A stretch of DNA of 64,000 bases from Thermosipho ferrireducens (GCF_017358165.1 NZ_CP071446.1:992001-1056000); one strand, 5' to 3'. Shown: positions 17,331 through 27,265, counted from the stretch's first letter. The notes: generated by a model not told the origin, from the sequence alone. Program-made: numbers and translations.

Positions 17331-17354
17331 TCTTGAATAACCTCCTTAGAATGG

Positions 17355-18599
17355 TTAAAAGTATCCACCTGATGGTATCTTAGTATTATTGGTTATTGTT
17401 TTTTCTACACCAACCACACAATTTTTCCCTATGGTTACGTTTTGTTTTATAACACTATCCATTCCTATCACAGTAATTTCTGAATTATAAATTTTGTTGT
17501 CAAGTTTGCTTTTTGAGAAATCTCCGACACCTATTTTGACATTGTCTTCTATCACACAGTTTTCTGCGACTATGGTATTTTCAATGTAACAATTGTTTCC
17601 GATTTTTACCTTTGTCATTATTACAGAATTTTTTATTATGGTATTTTTTCCTACTTCCACTCCCTGAGAAAGAACAGAGTTTTCAACTTGTCCGTAAATT
17701 TCACAACCCTCACTTATTATTGAATTTCTAATGTAAGTATCGTTAGATATATATGCAGGGGGCATTTCTTCTGAGTGTGTATATATTCTCCAATTTTTAT
17801 CGTAAATATTAAAGGGTGGTATTGGTCTTGTTAATTCTAAATTGGCTTCCCAATAGGATTTTATAGTTCCTACGTCTTTCCAGTATCCTTCAAAAGGAAA
17901 GGCAAAAACTTTGTTGGTTTCTATAATTTTTGGAATTATATTTTTTCCAAAATCATGTGAACTTTCCGGATTTCTGGCATCCTCAATTAAAACCTGTTTG
18001 ATAAAATCCCACTGGAATACATAAATTCCAAGTGAAGCAAGTGTTGATTTTGGTTTTTCAGGTTTTTCTTGAAATTCTATTATTCTGTCTTCCAGATCCG
18101 TAACCATTATTCCAAATCTGCTGGCTTCATTTAAAGGTACTTCTATGCAAGCGACTGTTGCTACACCACCTTTAGATATATTAAAATCTATAAGTTCGTT
18201 ATAATCCATGGAATAAACATGATCACCAGAAAGCACCAGAATATATTCTGGATCGTATTCATCTACAAATTCTATATTTTGATAAACAGCATCTGCTGTA
18301 CCGTTGAACCACACTTTTTGTTTTTCAGTGAAAAAAGGCTGAAGGATCGTAACTCCACCGTCTTTACGGTCGAGATCCCATGGTTTTCCAATACCAATGT
18401 GTTTATTGAGAAGATGGGGTTTATATTGTGTTAGAACCCCAACTTTGTAGATACCTGAGTTGACACAGTTGCTTAGTGTGAAATCAATTAATCTATATTT
18501 ACCACCAAACTGCACGGCGGGTTTTGCTATTTTATCTGTTAAAACGCCCAGGCGTGTTCCCTGACCACCGGCAAGTATAAGTGCAACTATATTTCTCAT
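17355..18599 (-). CDS. glgC: Glucose-1-phosphate adenylyltransferase, GlgC subunit
   Basis: GlgC makes ADP-glucose from ATP and glucose-1-phosphate for glycogen synthesis. The nucleotide-binding loop [15 protein letters not shown], the [15 protein letters not shown] motif and the substrate-binding [10 protein letters not shown] lysine region are intact, indicating the catalytic subunit. The C-terminal third (about 290-414) is a left-handed beta helix of hexapeptide repeats such as [14 protein letters not shown]. At 414 residues it has normal length. The ATG follows TTTAGGAGTGAT. It lies 11 bases downstream of glgD. Confidence 0.96.
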   Translation of the reverse strand: MRNIVALILAGGQGTRLGVLTDKIAKPAVQFGGKYRLIDFTLSNCVNSGIYKVGVLTQYKPHLLNKHIGIGKPWDLDRKDGGVTILQPFFTEKQKVWFNGTADAVYQNIEFVDEYDPEYILVLSGDHVYSMDYNELIDFNISKGGVATVACIEVPLNEASRFGIMVTDLEDRIIEFQEKPEKPKSTLASLGIYVFQWDFIKQVLIEDARNPESSHDFGKNIIPKIIETNKVFAFPFEGYWKDVGTIKSYWEANLELTRPIPPFNIYDKNWRIYTHSEEMPPAYISNDTYIRNSIISEGCEIYGQVENSVLSQGVEVGKNTIIKNSVIMTKVKIGNNCYIENTIVAENCVIEDNVKIGVGDFSKSKLDNKIYNSEITVIGMDSVIKQNVTIGKNCVVGVEKTITNNTKIPSGGYF

Positions 18600-18610
18600 T
18601 TAAATCACTC

Positions 18611-19726
18611 CTAAAGTACCATTCTTTTTTCCATAACTACAGGTTCAAAATCGCCTATGAGTTTTTGTTCTGATCTGATAATGCAGTTTTTATCTAAAAT
18701 TGCATTTCTAACTACTGCTCCTTCTTCAACAATTGAATCCTGCATTATTATTGAGTTTTCTATGCAAGCACCTGCTTTTACAACAACCCCTCGAAAAAGA
18801 ATTGAGTTTTCAACAGTTCCAGATACAATACAACCGTCTGCTATTATTGAATTTTTTATTTTGGAGGTAGAAGTGAATTTAGCCGGTGGATAATCTTTTA
18901 ATTTTGTGTATACTTTTCCATGTCTATAAAAAAGCTCCCTTCTAATTTCTTTATTCAGGAGTATTTCCATGTTTGTTTTAAAATATTCGTTTATTCCTTT
19001 TTTTATATTTCTCCAATAGCCGTTAAAATCATATGCAAAAACTCTAAGTTCTTTAAGTCTTGGTATTATGATATCAAGAAGCAGATCATTCCCACCTGCT
19101 GGAACAGAAGAATACAAGAGTTCCATTAAAAGATGTTTGTTTATAAAGTATACCCCCAGAAAAGCTCTGTTTGAAGGAGGGTTTTTAACTTTTTCACGAA
19201 TGTCAATTATTCGCATGTCCTTGTCAACTATTACACTTCCATAATCTGACATATTATAGCTTTCATCCAGATTTTTTGTCAGAAGCGTTACGTCGGCAGA
19301 TTTTTGAAAGTGGAACATATACAAATTGTTGTAGATCATTTTATAAATATGATCTCCTGATCCTATAAGAACGTAATCTTCTTCACTTCTTTTTAAAACT
19401 GACATATTTTGAAAAATGGCATCAGCAGTGCCTTTATACCAATATTCTCCAGTCAACCCCAGATACGGTTGAAGAATATATAACCCACCTTTTTTTCTGT
19501 CCAGGTTCCACTCTTTCCCCGAACCAAGATGATCCATAAGACTTCTTGGATTATACTGAGTTAGAACTCCTACTTTTATTATGTCAGAGTTAACCATATT
19601 GCTAAGAGTAAAATCAATTGCACGGTATTTCCCGGCAATAGGAACAGCAGCACTTGCTCTTTTATAAACGAGTTTTCCCAATCTTTCACTTTTACCACCG
19701 GCTAAAATCAGTCCGAGGACTTTCAA
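18611..19726 (-). CDS. glgD: Glucose-1-phosphate adenylyltransferase, GlgD subunit
   Basis: GlgD is the regulatory partner of GlgC in a heteromeric ADP-glucose pyrophosphorylase. The 371-residue protein keeps the fold (LILAGGKSERLGKL, AGKYRAIDF) but its P-loop and catalytic surroundings differ from GlgC, for example KRASAAVP instead of KPAVQF. A short hexapeptide-repeat beta helix forms the C-terminus (about 280-360). The TTG start at 19726 follows GGGGTGAT. The pairing with glgC supports a two-subunit enzyme. Confidence 0.93.
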   Translation of the reverse strand: MKVLGLILAGGKSERLGKLVYKRASAAVPIAGKYRAIDFTLSNMVNSDIIKVGVLTQYNPRSLMDHLGSGKEWNLDRKKGGLYILQPYLGLTGEYWYKGTADAIFQNMSVLKRSEEDYVLIGSGDHIYKMIYNNLYMFHFQKSADVTLLTKNLDESYNMSDYGSVIVDKDMRIIDIREKVKNPPSNRAFLGVYFINKHLLMELLYSSVPAGGNDLLLDIIIPRLKELRVFAYDFNGYWRNIKKGINEYFKTNMEILLNKEIRRELFYRHGKVYTKLKDYPPAKFTSTSKIKNSIIADGCIVSGTVENSILFRGVVVKAGACIENSIIMQDSIVEEGAVVRNAILDKNCIIRSEQKLIGDFEPVVMEKRMVL

Positions 19727-19730
19727 TCTA

Positions 19731-20450
19731 TCACCCCTTGATTATTTGAACACCAGAACTCGTTCCTATACTGTTAGCCCCTGCCTTGATCATATTAAGT
19801 GCGTCCTGATAACTTTTAACACCTCCTGAAGCCTTTACTCCCATGTTGTCTCCCACGCACCACCTCATTAATTGAATGTCTTCAACTTTTGCACCAGCAG
19901 TACCGAAACCTGTAGATGTCTTAACAAAAGCGGCACCAGCTTCTTTTGATATAACACAGGCTGCTATTTTTTCTTCGGTTGTTAAATAACATGTTTCAAT
20001 TATAACTTTGACAGGTACATTTGCTGCATTAACAACTTTTTTGATTTCTTCATAGACGTAATCGTAATTTTTAGCTTTGAGATGTCCAATGTGTAACACC
20101 ATGTCTACTTCATCGGCGCCTGCCAGTACCACCGATGAAGTTTCCTGAACTTTTACCTCTGAAAGTGTGCTTCCCAATGGAAATCCCACTACTGTAACTA
20201 TTTTTACATCCGTTCCATTTAATATATTTTTTACTAAGCTTACAAAAGATGGATTTACACATACACCTCTGAAAGAATATTTTATAGCTTCCTCGCATAA
20301 TTTTTTGATATCTTCTTCGGTAGCGGTTGGTTTGAGATTAGTGTGTTCAATATATTTTGCAACATCCACATTTTCTGTTGAAAATTCCTTTGGAGCATAG
20401 TTTTTCCTGTATTCATTGATTTTCGCTTCAATTTTGTCGAGAATTGTCAT
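19731..20450 (-). CDS. deoC: Deoxyribose-phosphate aldolase
   Basis: DeoC cleaves 2-deoxyribose-5-phosphate to glyceraldehyde-3-phosphate and acetaldehyde in deoxynucleoside breakdown. The 239-residue class I aldolase has the Schiff-base lysine in FVKTSTGFGT, the second active-site lysine in VKASGGVKS, and EVDMVLHIG on an early barrel strand. An N-terminal extension of about 25 residues precedes the DVAKYIEHTNLKP motif. The ATG follows AGGAGGGA. It is 4 bases upstream of the glgD start in the same operon. Confidence 0.96.
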   Translation of the reverse strand: MTILDKIEAKINEYRKNYAPKEFSTENVDVAKYIEHTNLKPTATEEDIKKLCEEAIKYSFRGVCVNPSFVSLVKNILNGTDVKIVTVVGFPLGSTLSEVKVQETSSVVLAGADEVDMVLHIGHLKAKNYDYVYEEIKKVVNAANVPVKVIIETCYLTTEEKIAACVISKEAGAAFVKTSTGFGTAGAKVEDIQLMRWCVGDNMGVKASGGVKSYQDALNMIKAGANSIGTSSGVQIIKG

Positions 20451-20462
20451 GAAATTTCCCTC

Positions 20463-20912
20463 CTATCTTTTCTTTTTTAAATATTCTTTCATTCTTTTGT
20501 TTATTTCTTTTTTCTTGATTTCTTCGCGTTTGTCGTACAATTTTTTACCTTTAGCTACGGCAATTTCTACTTTTGCAAGATTTCGATTATTGAAATAGAT
20601 TTTTGTCGGTATTATCGTTAATCCCTGTTCTTTTACTTTGCCCATTAATCTATGAATTTCTTTTTTGTGTAATAAAAGTTTTCGGGGTCTTTCTGGATCG
20701 TGATTAAATATATTTCCACTTTTATACGGTGGTATGTTTAAATTTAGCAAAAAAATTTCTCCATTTTTGATTCTACAAAAACTGTCTTTGAAATTTGCCC
20801 CTGCTTCTCGTAAAGATTTAACTTCTGTACCTTTTAATTCAATACCTGCTTCATAAGTTTCAAGCAAGTGATAATCTGTGTATGCTTTTTTATTTTTAGC
20901 TATTATTTTCAT
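20463..20912 (-). CDS. smpB: SsrA (tmRNA)-binding protein SmpB
   Basis: SmpB delivers tmRNA to stalled ribosomes for trans-translation. The 149-residue protein begins with the typical [22 protein letters not shown] strand region and [11 protein letters not shown]. It shows the [24 protein letters not shown] motif in the oligonucleotide-binding barrel (quoted in parts). It ends with a lysine-rich helical tail that reads the mRNA channel. The ATG follows AAGGAGGATT. No tmRNA gene is in the window. Confidence 0.96.
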   Translation of the reverse strand: MKIIAKNKKAYTDYHLLETYEAGIELKGTEVKSLREAGANFKDSFCRIKNGEIFLLNLNIPPYKSGNIFNHDPERPRKLLLHKKEIHRLMGKVKEQGLTIIPTKIYFNNRNLAKVEIAVAKGKKLYDKREEIKKKEINKRMKEYLKKKR

Positions 20913-20931
20913 TGAAAATCCTCCTTGAAAA

Positions 20932-21354
20932 TCAAAGATCTGTAATTCCTTTTTGGTGAAAGATTTTATTCTTATGAACTTTTATAGCATCTATTCTGGT
21001 TCTGGAATAAACAAAATTTCTGTTATAGTTCATATAAAACTCTGCCACTCTTTCTATTTTTGATATTTTTTGATTGGTTATTCTTTCAAAAGGATCTACT
21101 TTGTCGCTATTTCCCGATTTTACTTCTATAAAAACTAAAGTATCATCGTCTAACGCGATAATATCTATTTCGCCAAATTTAGTCCTGAAATTTCTGGATA
21201 ATATTTTATATCCTTTTCTTTTCAAAAAAGATATTGCAGCATTTTCGGCTGATTTCCAAGAGAACCTTGTTGAGTTATTTGTGGATTCCTGGGATTTTAA
21301 TAAATCTTTCTTCTTTTTCAGGAAAGTTTTGAATAATTTTTTCTGTGTTTTCAA
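20932..21354 (-). CDS. yraN: UPF0102 (YraN) endonuclease-like protein
   Basis: The core (about residues 33-140) shows the restriction-endonuclease-like motif of the YraN family: [21 protein letters not shown], ending in the E-x-K signature after the conserved aspartate. The biological role of the family is not settled. The first usable start is TTG at 21354, which adds an unusual lysine-rich extension of about 27 residues and overlaps gatC by 80 bases. No strong ribosome-binding site precedes it, so the true N-terminus is uncertain. Confidence 0.82.
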   Translation of the reverse strand: MKTQKKLFKTFLKKKKDLLKSQESTNNSTRFSWKSAENAAISFLKRKGYKILSRNFRTKFGEIDIIALDDDTLVFIEVKSGNSDKVDPFERITNQKISKIERVAEFYMNYNRNFVYSRTRIDAIKVHKNKIFHQKGITDL

Positions 21355-21556
21355 AACATATCACATCATTCCCTCTCAAAGTAGTGGGAGTTTCTATAGG
21401 ATTGTACATAGGAGTTTCGTCAGAAACATCCAGTTCCGATAGAATTTCAAAGTAATCCACAATTTTTTGCATTTCTCTTTTAAATAATTCTACATCATCT
21501 ATTTTAATTCTTGCGAGCATTGCCGTATCGTGAACAATTTTATCGTTTATTATCAA
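21275..21556 (-). CDS. gatC: Asp/Glu-tRNA amidotransferase subunit C
   Basis: GatC is the small subunit that bridges GatA and GatB in the amidotransferase making Gln-tRNA (and sometimes Asn-tRNA). The 93-residue protein shows the family layout: an N-terminal helix with [11 protein letters not shown], the [19 protein letters not shown] helix, then the TTLRGNDV loop. gatA and gatB are not in the window. As asnS is present at 39.9 kb, Gln-tRNA formation is the likelier need. The TTG start at 21556 follows GGAGGTGACC and overlaps the csrA end by 17 bases. Confidence 0.88.
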   Translation of the reverse strand: MIINDKIVHDTAMLARIKIDDVELFKREMQKIVDYFEILSELDVSDETPMYNPIETPTTLRGNDVICFENTEKIIQNFPEKEERFIKIPGIHK

Positions 21557-21770
21557 ATTTGGTCACCTCCGATATGTCTTTTAAATCGAATTCAATAGCT
21601 TTTCTGTTTTCTTCAAGAAGTTGATCATATATTTCTTTTCTATAAACTTTTATAGTTCTGGGAGCATTGATACCCAGTTTGACTGTGTTTCCATCAATCC
21701 TTATTACTACAATTTCTATGTTATTTCCAACAATTATACTTTCCCCTATTTTTCTTGACAGTACAAGCAC
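21540..21770 (-). CDS. csrA: Carbon storage / translational regulator CsrA
   Basis: CsrA binds GGA motifs in mRNA leaders and represses translation, notably of flagellin. I set the start at the GTG at 21770, which gives the canonical N-terminus [12 protein letters not shown]; a GTG three codons upstream sits in the ribosome-binding site. The 76-residue protein also has [17 protein letters not shown] and the [11 protein letters not shown] strand-helix. AGAGGTGA includes the stop codon of fliW, so the two genes are coupled. FliW is its known antagonist. Confidence 0.96.
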   Translation of the reverse strand: MLVLSRKIGESIIVGNNIEIVVIRIDGNTVKLGINAPRTIKVYRKEIYDQLLEENRKAIEFDLKDISEVTKFDNKR

Positions 21771-21775
21771 ATGCG

Positions 21776-22222
21776 TCACCTCTTCTGCTGACTTCTAACA
21801 AGTTCTCTCAAATGATGCTTTATAGTATATTTTTCCGTATTGAGTATGATCTGTTTGCCGATTCCTTTTTTTATATTTATTACAATAGGTGCTAAAAGAT
21901 TTATTGTGGTTTCTTTTGGTTTTCCTTTTGGAATAGTAAGAACAGCCCAGATAGCTATGTCTTCTTCAGAATTTATTTGTAATTCTTTTATATCTTCTTC
22001 AGAAATTTCAAATTCATAATCTTTTAAAAAAATCCATGGATCCACAATAGGTAATGTAATGTTTGAGTCTTCTAAAGATACGAGCCACAGTATAGGAGAA
22101 GTATTTTCAAAAGAAATTATTGCAAACTTTCTTAGGTTATCAAATCCTGGTAATCCATTTGGAAATGTTATGATTTCATTTTCTTGAAGATCTATTTCTC
22201 CAAACTTTGTTTTGAATATCAA
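21776..22222 (-). CDS. fliW: Flagellar assembly factor FliW
   Basis: FliW binds flagellin and sequesters CsrA, tying flagellin translation to filament assembly. The 148-residue protein shows the family pattern: [30 protein letters not shown], seen here in parts, then [20 protein letters not shown] and a C-terminal [21 protein letters not shown] set the start at TTG 22222 because AGGTGA, which includes the stop of the hydrolase gene, lies five bases before it. Its pairing with csrA indicates a motile, flagellated organism. Confidence 0.95.
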   Translation of the reverse strand: MIFKTKFGEIDLQENEIITFPNGLPGFDNLRKFAIISFENTSPILWLVSLEDSNITLPIVDPWIFLKDYEFEISEEDIKELQINSEEDIAIWAVLTIPKGKPKETTINLLAPIVINIKKGIGKQIILNTEKYTIKHHLRELVRSQQKR

Positions 22223-22227
22223 AAGTG

Positions 22228-22998
22228 TCACCTCTTTTCTGCATGTTCTTCTAACCAATTGTATATAATATTGTAAAACTCTTCACCATGTTCGGGATCT
22301 TCGAAAAGTTCGTGAAATCCTCCATCAAACCGAATAATTTTCTTATCCATTACTTGAAGATCATTATAAAATAGTATACTTCCTGTTATAGGGGTTATTC
22401 TGTCTTTAGTTCCAACAAGTAAAAGAGTTGGAGTAAAAATTAATCCTACTTTTTCATGAGCAAGCTTTATATTTTTGAGCAAACTTTTCCCTAACCTAAC
22501 GCTAATCCTGTCGTGTACCAATTCATCAGACAAATAGTTTTCAACAGCTTCTTTGTTTCTTGATAATAATTCAGGGTCAATTCCGTTTGACATAGTAATA
22601 GATGGTACAAACAAGTCCAGAACGTTTGAAAGGAATTTTTTTAATGAAGTGGTTTTTATATGTAGCGCAGGCGAAGAAGCAATGAGCCCACGTATTTTAT
22701 TATTGTTTTCCTGCGCATATCTAATAGCAATTAATCCCCCAAGACTATGGCCAAATATAAAAAACTTATCGATTGTGTCTGTAAGTTCATCTATTATCTT
22801 TAAAACTTTTTCAATTGATGTATGACCCCTCTTCCCGGGACTTTTACCATGTCCGGGAAGGTCAAAACCTATTACACCAAAGTTTCTATTTACTAAATTG
22901 GAAACTAATTTTTCGTATCTTCCAATATGTTCACCCAGTCCATGAATTAAAACGACCCAACCTTTTTCTGGAGTTCCTTTTTTGAAAGAATGAAGCAC
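22228..22998 (-). CDS. Alpha/beta hydrolase, monoacylglycerol-lipase-like
   Basis: The 256-residue protein is a serine hydrolase of the alpha/beta fold: the oxyanion motif VLIHGLGEHIGRY, the GFDLPGHGKSPG loop typical of lysophospholipase or monoglyceride lipase relatives, the nucleophile elbow FGHSLGGLIA, then an acid residue region LLVGTKDRITP and a C-terminal histidine in GGFHELFED. The triad is therefore complete. The substrate is probably a lipid ester but this is not certain. The GTG start at 22998 follows GGGGGGAAG. Confidence 0.9.
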   Translation of the reverse strand: MLHSFKKGTPEKGWVVLIHGLGEHIGRYEKLVSNLVNRNFGVIGFDLPGHGKSPGKRGHTSIEKVLKIIDELTDTIDKFFIFGHSLGGLIAIRYAQENNNKIRGLIASSPALHIKTTSLKKFLSNVLDLFVPSITMSNGIDPELLSRNKEAVENYLSDELVHDRISVRLGKSLLKNIKLAHEKVGLIFTPTLLLVGTKDRITPITGSILFYNDLQVMDKKIIRFDGGFHELFEDPEHGEEFYNIIYNWLEEHAEKR

Positions 22999-23020
22999 AG
23001 CTTCCCCCCTCTTCCCCTTT

Positions 23021-23410
23021 CTAATCTTTTTTTACTTCTATGATCTCAGGAGAATACTTCTTTTCTAAAAAATAATTTTGGACAAAAGCCAGAGACATGA
23101 AAATAAAACCTATCCCGAAACTTTCAATGTCGTTTAAAGAAAAGAGATAACCAATACCCATTCCAGTGATTAAAGCAATAATTGGTAATCCGTAGAGAAA
23201 AAACGCAACTGCTGCACCGCGCAGTTTTATATCAACAACCACTTCATCCCCTGGGGTAACTTGAACATCTGAACTTTTTTTAACTTTTATTTCACTTTTA
23301 CTTTTTACACTACAACTTCCAGAAAGTTGACAGCTTCCACAAGCTGATAAATCTTTCTCAAGGTATATATATTGTTCGTCAACTCTTGAAACTTTTAAAA
23401 TCTCCTTCAA
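23021..23410 (-). CDS. RseC/MucC-family membrane protein
   Basis: The 129-residue protein matches the RseC/MucC family: an N-terminal domain with a cysteine cluster (SACGSCQLSGSCS), then two membrane helices (about residues 68-88 and 94-112). Family members act in SoxR reduction or sigma-E control in proteobacteria and as parts of redox systems elsewhere; the role here is unknown. The TTG start at 23410 follows GGAGGTATAAAA. It lies 12 bases downstream of the FakA-like gene. Confidence 0.82.
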   Translation of the reverse strand: MKEILKVSRVDEQYIYLEKDLSACGSCQLSGSCSVKSKSEIKVKKSSDVQVTPGDEVVVDIKLRGAAVAFFLYGLPIIALITGMGIGYLFSLNDIESFGIGFIFMSLAFVQNYFLEKKYSPEIIEVKKD

Positions 23411-23422
23411 TTTTATACCTCC

Positions 23423-25042
23423 TCATTCTATCATTATAAGAAAAGGATAATGAGGTTGTCCGCCTTCGTATGTTTCAAGTTCTAAGTGATTGTATTGTTC
23501 ATCAATAATCTTTCTTAATATATTGTTTTCTATTGGAGTAGCGTCTTTTCCGACAAATACTGTTATAATTTCACGCTCTGATATGTCTCCAATCTTTTCG
23601 AATGTTTTTAGCAAAGCAGCTTTGAAATCAAGATTGTGACTTGAAAGTTTGTTGTCGAGAAATACCAGGTACTCGTTCTTTTTGATTTTTTCTCCGTTGA
23701 GTTTTGCATCCCTAACAGCGCGGGTTATAGATATTGTTATTATTTCTTTAATTGCTTCTTCAAAAGTTTTTATAAGTATATCACTATCTTCCTCAGGAAT
23801 ATATCTTATCAGTGCAGCGACACATTGTTGAACGTTTTTTGTTGGTATTACGTGAACATTTTTGTCTTCTATACTTTTTGCTACCTGCTGAGCTGCAAGT
23901 ATGATATTTGAATTATTTGGAAATACATAAATGTTTTCAGCATTGACTGCTTCAACAGCTATTTTTATATCTGCTGTACTTGGATTCATTGTTTGACCAC
24001 CAATTACTATGGAATCAACTCCAAAGTCTGTGAAAATTTTTGATATTCCTTCACTGGGAGACACTGCAACTAATCCATTTTTCTTTTTCTGGAGTTCCTC
24101 TTTTAAATCCGTGGAAACGAAATGCTCATGTTGAAGTTTCATATTGTCTATTTTTACTTTTACAAGTTCACCAAAAGTAATAAGTTTTTCTATAACATTT
24201 CCCGGGTTATTCGTATGTACATGAAGTTTGAAGATATTATCCTGGACAAAAAATACAACAGAATTTCCTATCCTGTGTAAAAAGTCTCTGATTTCTTCTA
24301 CAGTGTTATTTTCGACTTCTCCATAAGATTTTACAACAAGTTCTGTACAATATTGATAGGTAAGATCCTCAGGTATCATCTGAATTTCTTCAACAGGTTT
24401 TGCTGTAGTTTTTATGTCGAGGTCGATAGTTGTATCCCCTTTTATGTATTTATAAAAACCTTCTATTATATAATAAAATCCTTTCGCTCCGGCATCTACT
24501 ACTCCAGCATCTCGCAATTTTTTTAACATAGTTGGGGTGTCATGGACAGCTTTTTTCAAAATTTCTACCATTTTTTCAAAAAGACTTTCATAATCAGGTT
24601 GACTGTTTAACAATTCAACATTTTCAGCCAGGTACCTAACTGCCGTTAAAATTGTCCCTTCTACGGGTTTCATAACTGCTCCATAAGCAACTTCTTTAGC
24701 AGATTTTATAGCATGCGAAAATTCTGAAATAGAAATCTGTTTTTTTCCTTTTAACGAGTCGCAAAAGCCCCTGAAAATTTGCGAAAGTATGACTCCTGAG
24801 TTTCCTCTGGCACCCATAAGGGTTCCATTTTTTATCGCATCTAATATGGAACTCATATCTTTTGTCTCAAGTGATTCTAAATATTTACATCCTTCCAGCA
24901 TTGTAGCTGACATGTTAGAACCTGTATCCCCATCGGGTACGGGGAAAACATTTAATGCATTTATTTCATCTTTGTGCATTAAAAGATTTTCTGTCCCTTT
25001 CATAAAACAAAACATCAGCTTTTCGGGTGTAAGCTTTTTCAA
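23423..25042 (-). CDS. FakA/YloV-like DAK2-domain kinase
   Basis: FakA phosphorylates fatty acids held by a FakB protein. The 539-residue protein has an N-terminal DAK2 (dihydroxyacetone-kinase-like) domain with NVFPVPDGDTGSNMSATM, whose aspartates bind the metal ions, and LMGARGNSGVILSQIFRGF (both within residues 1-100). A middle and C-terminal domain follows, with a conserved VSPSEGISKIF-type repeat. The length and order match YloV/FakA. The Asp23-like gene directly upstream is the usual neighbour. The TTG start follows AAGGAGGGTC. No fakB is in the window. Confidence 0.92.
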   Translation of the reverse strand: MKKLTPEKLMFCFMKGTENLLMHKDEINALNVFPVPDGDTGSNMSATMLEGCKYLESLETKDMSSILDAIKNGTLMGARGNSGVILSQIFRGFCDSLKGKKQISISEFSHAIKSAKEVAYGAVMKPVEGTILTAVRYLAENVELLNSQPDYESLFEKMVEILKKAVHDTPTMLKKLRDAGVVDAGAKGFYYIIEGFYKYIKGDTTIDLDIKTTAKPVEEIQMIPEDLTYQYCTELVVKSYGEVENNTVEEIRDFLHRIGNSVVFFVQDNIFKLHVHTNNPGNVIEKLITFGELVKVKIDNMKLQHEHFVSTDLKEELQKKKNGLVAVSPSEGISKIFTDFGVDSIVIGGQTMNPSTADIKIAVEAVNAENIYVFPNNSNIILAAQQVAKSIEDKNVHVIPTKNVQQCVAALIRYIPEEDSDILIKTFEEAIKEIITISITRAVRDAKLNGEKIKKNEYLVFLDNKLSSHNLDFKAALLKTFEKIGDISEREIITVFVGKDATPIENNILRKIIDEQYNHLELETYEGGQPHYPFLIMIE

Positions 25043-25055
25043 AATGAGACCCTCC

Positions 25056-25385
25056 TTATTTTACATCTATTACATGGACATTAACTTCAACATTATCGCA
25101 ACCTGCGAGTGTCTTAAGTTTGTGTTTTACATTTTCAATAATATTCCTTCCAACTTCTGAAATTTTTGTTCCATACTCAAGTTCGACAAAAGCGTCAACT
25201 TTTATATGTCCAAACTCATCTTCTTGAATTTTTACCCTTCCCTCTTCACTACTAACCAATTTTGAGAACCAGCTATCTGAAGAAATATTCACAGGTCCAT
25301 AAGTTTCTAAAATGGCAAAATATACCAATTTTCTTATAGCATTTAGAGTAATATCAAGTTCACCAAATTCTGTTTGCATTTTCAT
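25056..25385 (-). CDS. Asp23/Gls24-family (YloU-like) protein
   Basis: The 109-residue protein has the Asp23 family pattern: a leading strand MQTEFGELDITLNAIRKLV, then VSSEEGRVKI and a C-terminal VDAFVELEYGTKISEVGRNIIENVKHKL segment, noted in parts, ending in VNVHVIDVK. In Firmicutes the same gene precedes the FakA-like kinase. Its role, possibly in envelope stress, is not well defined. I set the start at the ATG at 25385, behind AAAGGGGG, giving a 26-base overlap with dxs. Confidence 0.85.
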   Translation of the reverse strand: MKMQTEFGELDITLNAIRKLVYFAILETYGPVNISSDSWFSKLVSSEEGRVKIQEDEFGHIKVDAFVELEYGTKISEVGRNIIENVKHKLKTLAGCDNVEVNVHVIDVK

Positions 25386-27201
25386 AATATTGCCCCCTTT
25401 CAATAGATTCAAATATTTTAGTTTCTATGCCATCTTTATCGAGTTTTAAAAATTTCAAAAGTTCTCTCCTGCTTCCATGAGTCGGAAAAATATCCTCTAT
25501 ACCCAGGATTGTAACTTTTCCGTATCGCGCCACGCTTTCACCAAATCCTCCATAGGTTGTACCTTCTTCAAGGGTAAAAACATAATTATGGTTATTTAAA
25601 ACCCATTTTATTGTGTTAATATCTACAGGCTTAATGGAACGAGCAAAAACTACAGTCCAATTATTTTTTTGAGCAGCTTTAACTGCTTCTTGGGTAATTG
25701 TCCCGGTTGAGATTATAGCTACATTTTTTCCTGTTCTTAGGATCTCCCATTTATAAAGTTCTACAAGTTGTATTTTATCATAAATCTTTTTAAAGTCTCC
25801 AAATTCTGAATCTCGGGGATATCTTATAGCTATAGGAGCGTCTATTGGAAATTTGAACACGGTATAAATTGTGTTAACTAAATCCTGAATATTCATGGGG
25901 GCCAGTATTCGAATATTTGGTATCATTTTTAAGTAAGCAATATCAAATAGTCCGTGGTGAGTTGGTCCATCTTCACCGACTACGCCTGCTCTATCTATTG
26001 CAAATATTACAGGAAGGTTTTGCAAAGCAATATCGTGTATTAGTTGATCAAAACCTCTTTGCAAAAATGTTGAATATACCGCAAAGACAGGTTTAAATCC
26101 GGAAATAGCCAGACCTCCAGCGAAAGTTACACACGATTGTTCAGTTATTCCCAGATCAAAAAATCTGTCAGGAAATTTTTGAGCAAACAAAGATAATCCA
26201 GTACCTGTTTTCATTGCAGCTGTTATAGCAATTATATGTTCGTCTTTTTCAGCAAGTTTAACAAGAATATTTCCAAAAGCTTCACTATATGATATGAAAC
26301 CACTTTTACTTAAAAATGTTCCAGAAGAAATATCAAATTTGCTGGCACTGTGAAAGGATTCGGGATCATCTTCCGATGAATTGTATCCCTTCCCTTTTAT
26401 AGTGTTAACTGTTATAACTGTGGGATAATCATAATCTTTGACTCGTGTGAACACTTTTTCCATTTCCTGAATGTTATGTCCATTTAAAGGCCCAAGGTGT
26501 TTTAAACCAAGAGCTTCAAAAAAGTCGTCACCGGAAAACGTAACTTTTATTGCGTCTCTTATCCTTTTTAATTCATCCTCTAACGGTTCACTGATATTCC
26601 GTTTCATAATATTTTTTATATCAAGGTAAACTTTACTTGTTCTCAGGTTATCGAGAAAATGAGAAAGTCCCCCAACGTTTTTTGATATAGACATTGAGTT
26701 ACTATTTACAATTATTTTTATCTTTGAATTTAAAGATTTTATTTGATTTAAAGCTTCAAGAGCTTCGCCGGAAGTGAAGGCTCCGTCTCCTATCACTACA
26801 ACAACATTTACTTTTTTATTTTCTTTTCTCAAAGCTTGTTCAATTCCTAAGGCTGCCGCTATTGATGTTCCTACATGGCCAGCCCCAAACCTATCAGCCT
26901 GGGACTCTGCTATATTTGTGTATCCACTGATTCCTCCAAACTTTCTAATGGAAGGGAACAGCTCCCATCGACCGGTTAACAATTTATGGGTATATGTCTG
27001 GTGACCGGTATCCCATATTATGTAATCTTCAAATGGGTTAAAAACTCTATAAAGAGCTATTGTAAGCTCTACAACACCTAAATTTGATGCAAGATGACCG
27101 CCATTCCTGGAAATCACATCTATGATATATTCTCGAATCTGCTGAGCAAATTTATTCAAATCTTTATAATTCATTTCACGGATTTTTTTAATATAATCCA
27201 T
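25360..27201 (-). CDS. dxs: 1-deoxy-D-xylulose-5-phosphate synthase
   Basis: Dxs condenses pyruvate and glyceraldehyde-3-phosphate with thiamine diphosphate, the first step of the MEP isoprenoid pathway. The 613-residue protein has NGGHLASNLGVVELTIAL, the TDP motif GDGAFTSGEALEALNQ, DGPTHHGLFD and the transketolase C-domain. I set the start at the ATG at 27201; the in-frame codons upstream coincide with the untranslated leader and its GAGGAGG site. The spacing of about 15 bases is long. ispF, another MEP gene, closes the same gene run. Confidence 0.96.
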   Translation of the reverse strand: MDYIKKIREMNYKDLNKFAQQIREYIIDVISRNGGHLASNLGVVELTIALYRVFNPFEDYIIWDTGHQTYTHKLLTGRWELFPSIRKFGGISGYTNIAESQADRFGAGHVGTSIAAALGIEQALRKENKKVNVVVVIGDGAFTSGEALEALNQIKSLNSKIKIIVNSNSMSISKNVGGLSHFLDNLRTSKVYLDIKNIMKRNISEPLEDELKRIRDAIKVTFSGDDFFEALGLKHLGPLNGHNIQEMEKVFTRVKDYDYPTVITVNTIKGKGYNSSEDDPESFHSASKFDISSGTFLSKSGFISYSEAFGNILVKLAEKDEHIIAITAAMKTGTGLSLFAQKFPDRFFDLGITEQSCVTFAGGLAISGFKPVFAVYSTFLQRGFDQLIHDIALQNLPVIFAIDRAGVVGEDGPTHHGLFDIAYLKMIPNIRILAPMNIQDLVNTIYTVFKFPIDAPIAIRYPRDSEFGDFKKIYDKIQLVELYKWEILRTGKNVAIISTGTITQEAVKAAQKNNWTVVFARSIKPVDINTIKWVLNNHNYVFTLEEGTTYGGFGESVARYGKVTILGIEDIFPTHGSRRELLKFLKLDKDGIETKIFESIERGQYYENANRIW

Positions 27202-27265
27202 TGTAATTGGTTTTATCCTCCTCGCAATTTTTTTGCATTTATATTTTACCATAAAGTCATTATTA

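Noticed and set aside
27202-27252. A 17-residue N-terminal extension of Dxs.
   Set aside because: The codons cover the ribosome-binding site and an AT-rich leader, and Dxs proteins begin at the residues following 27201.
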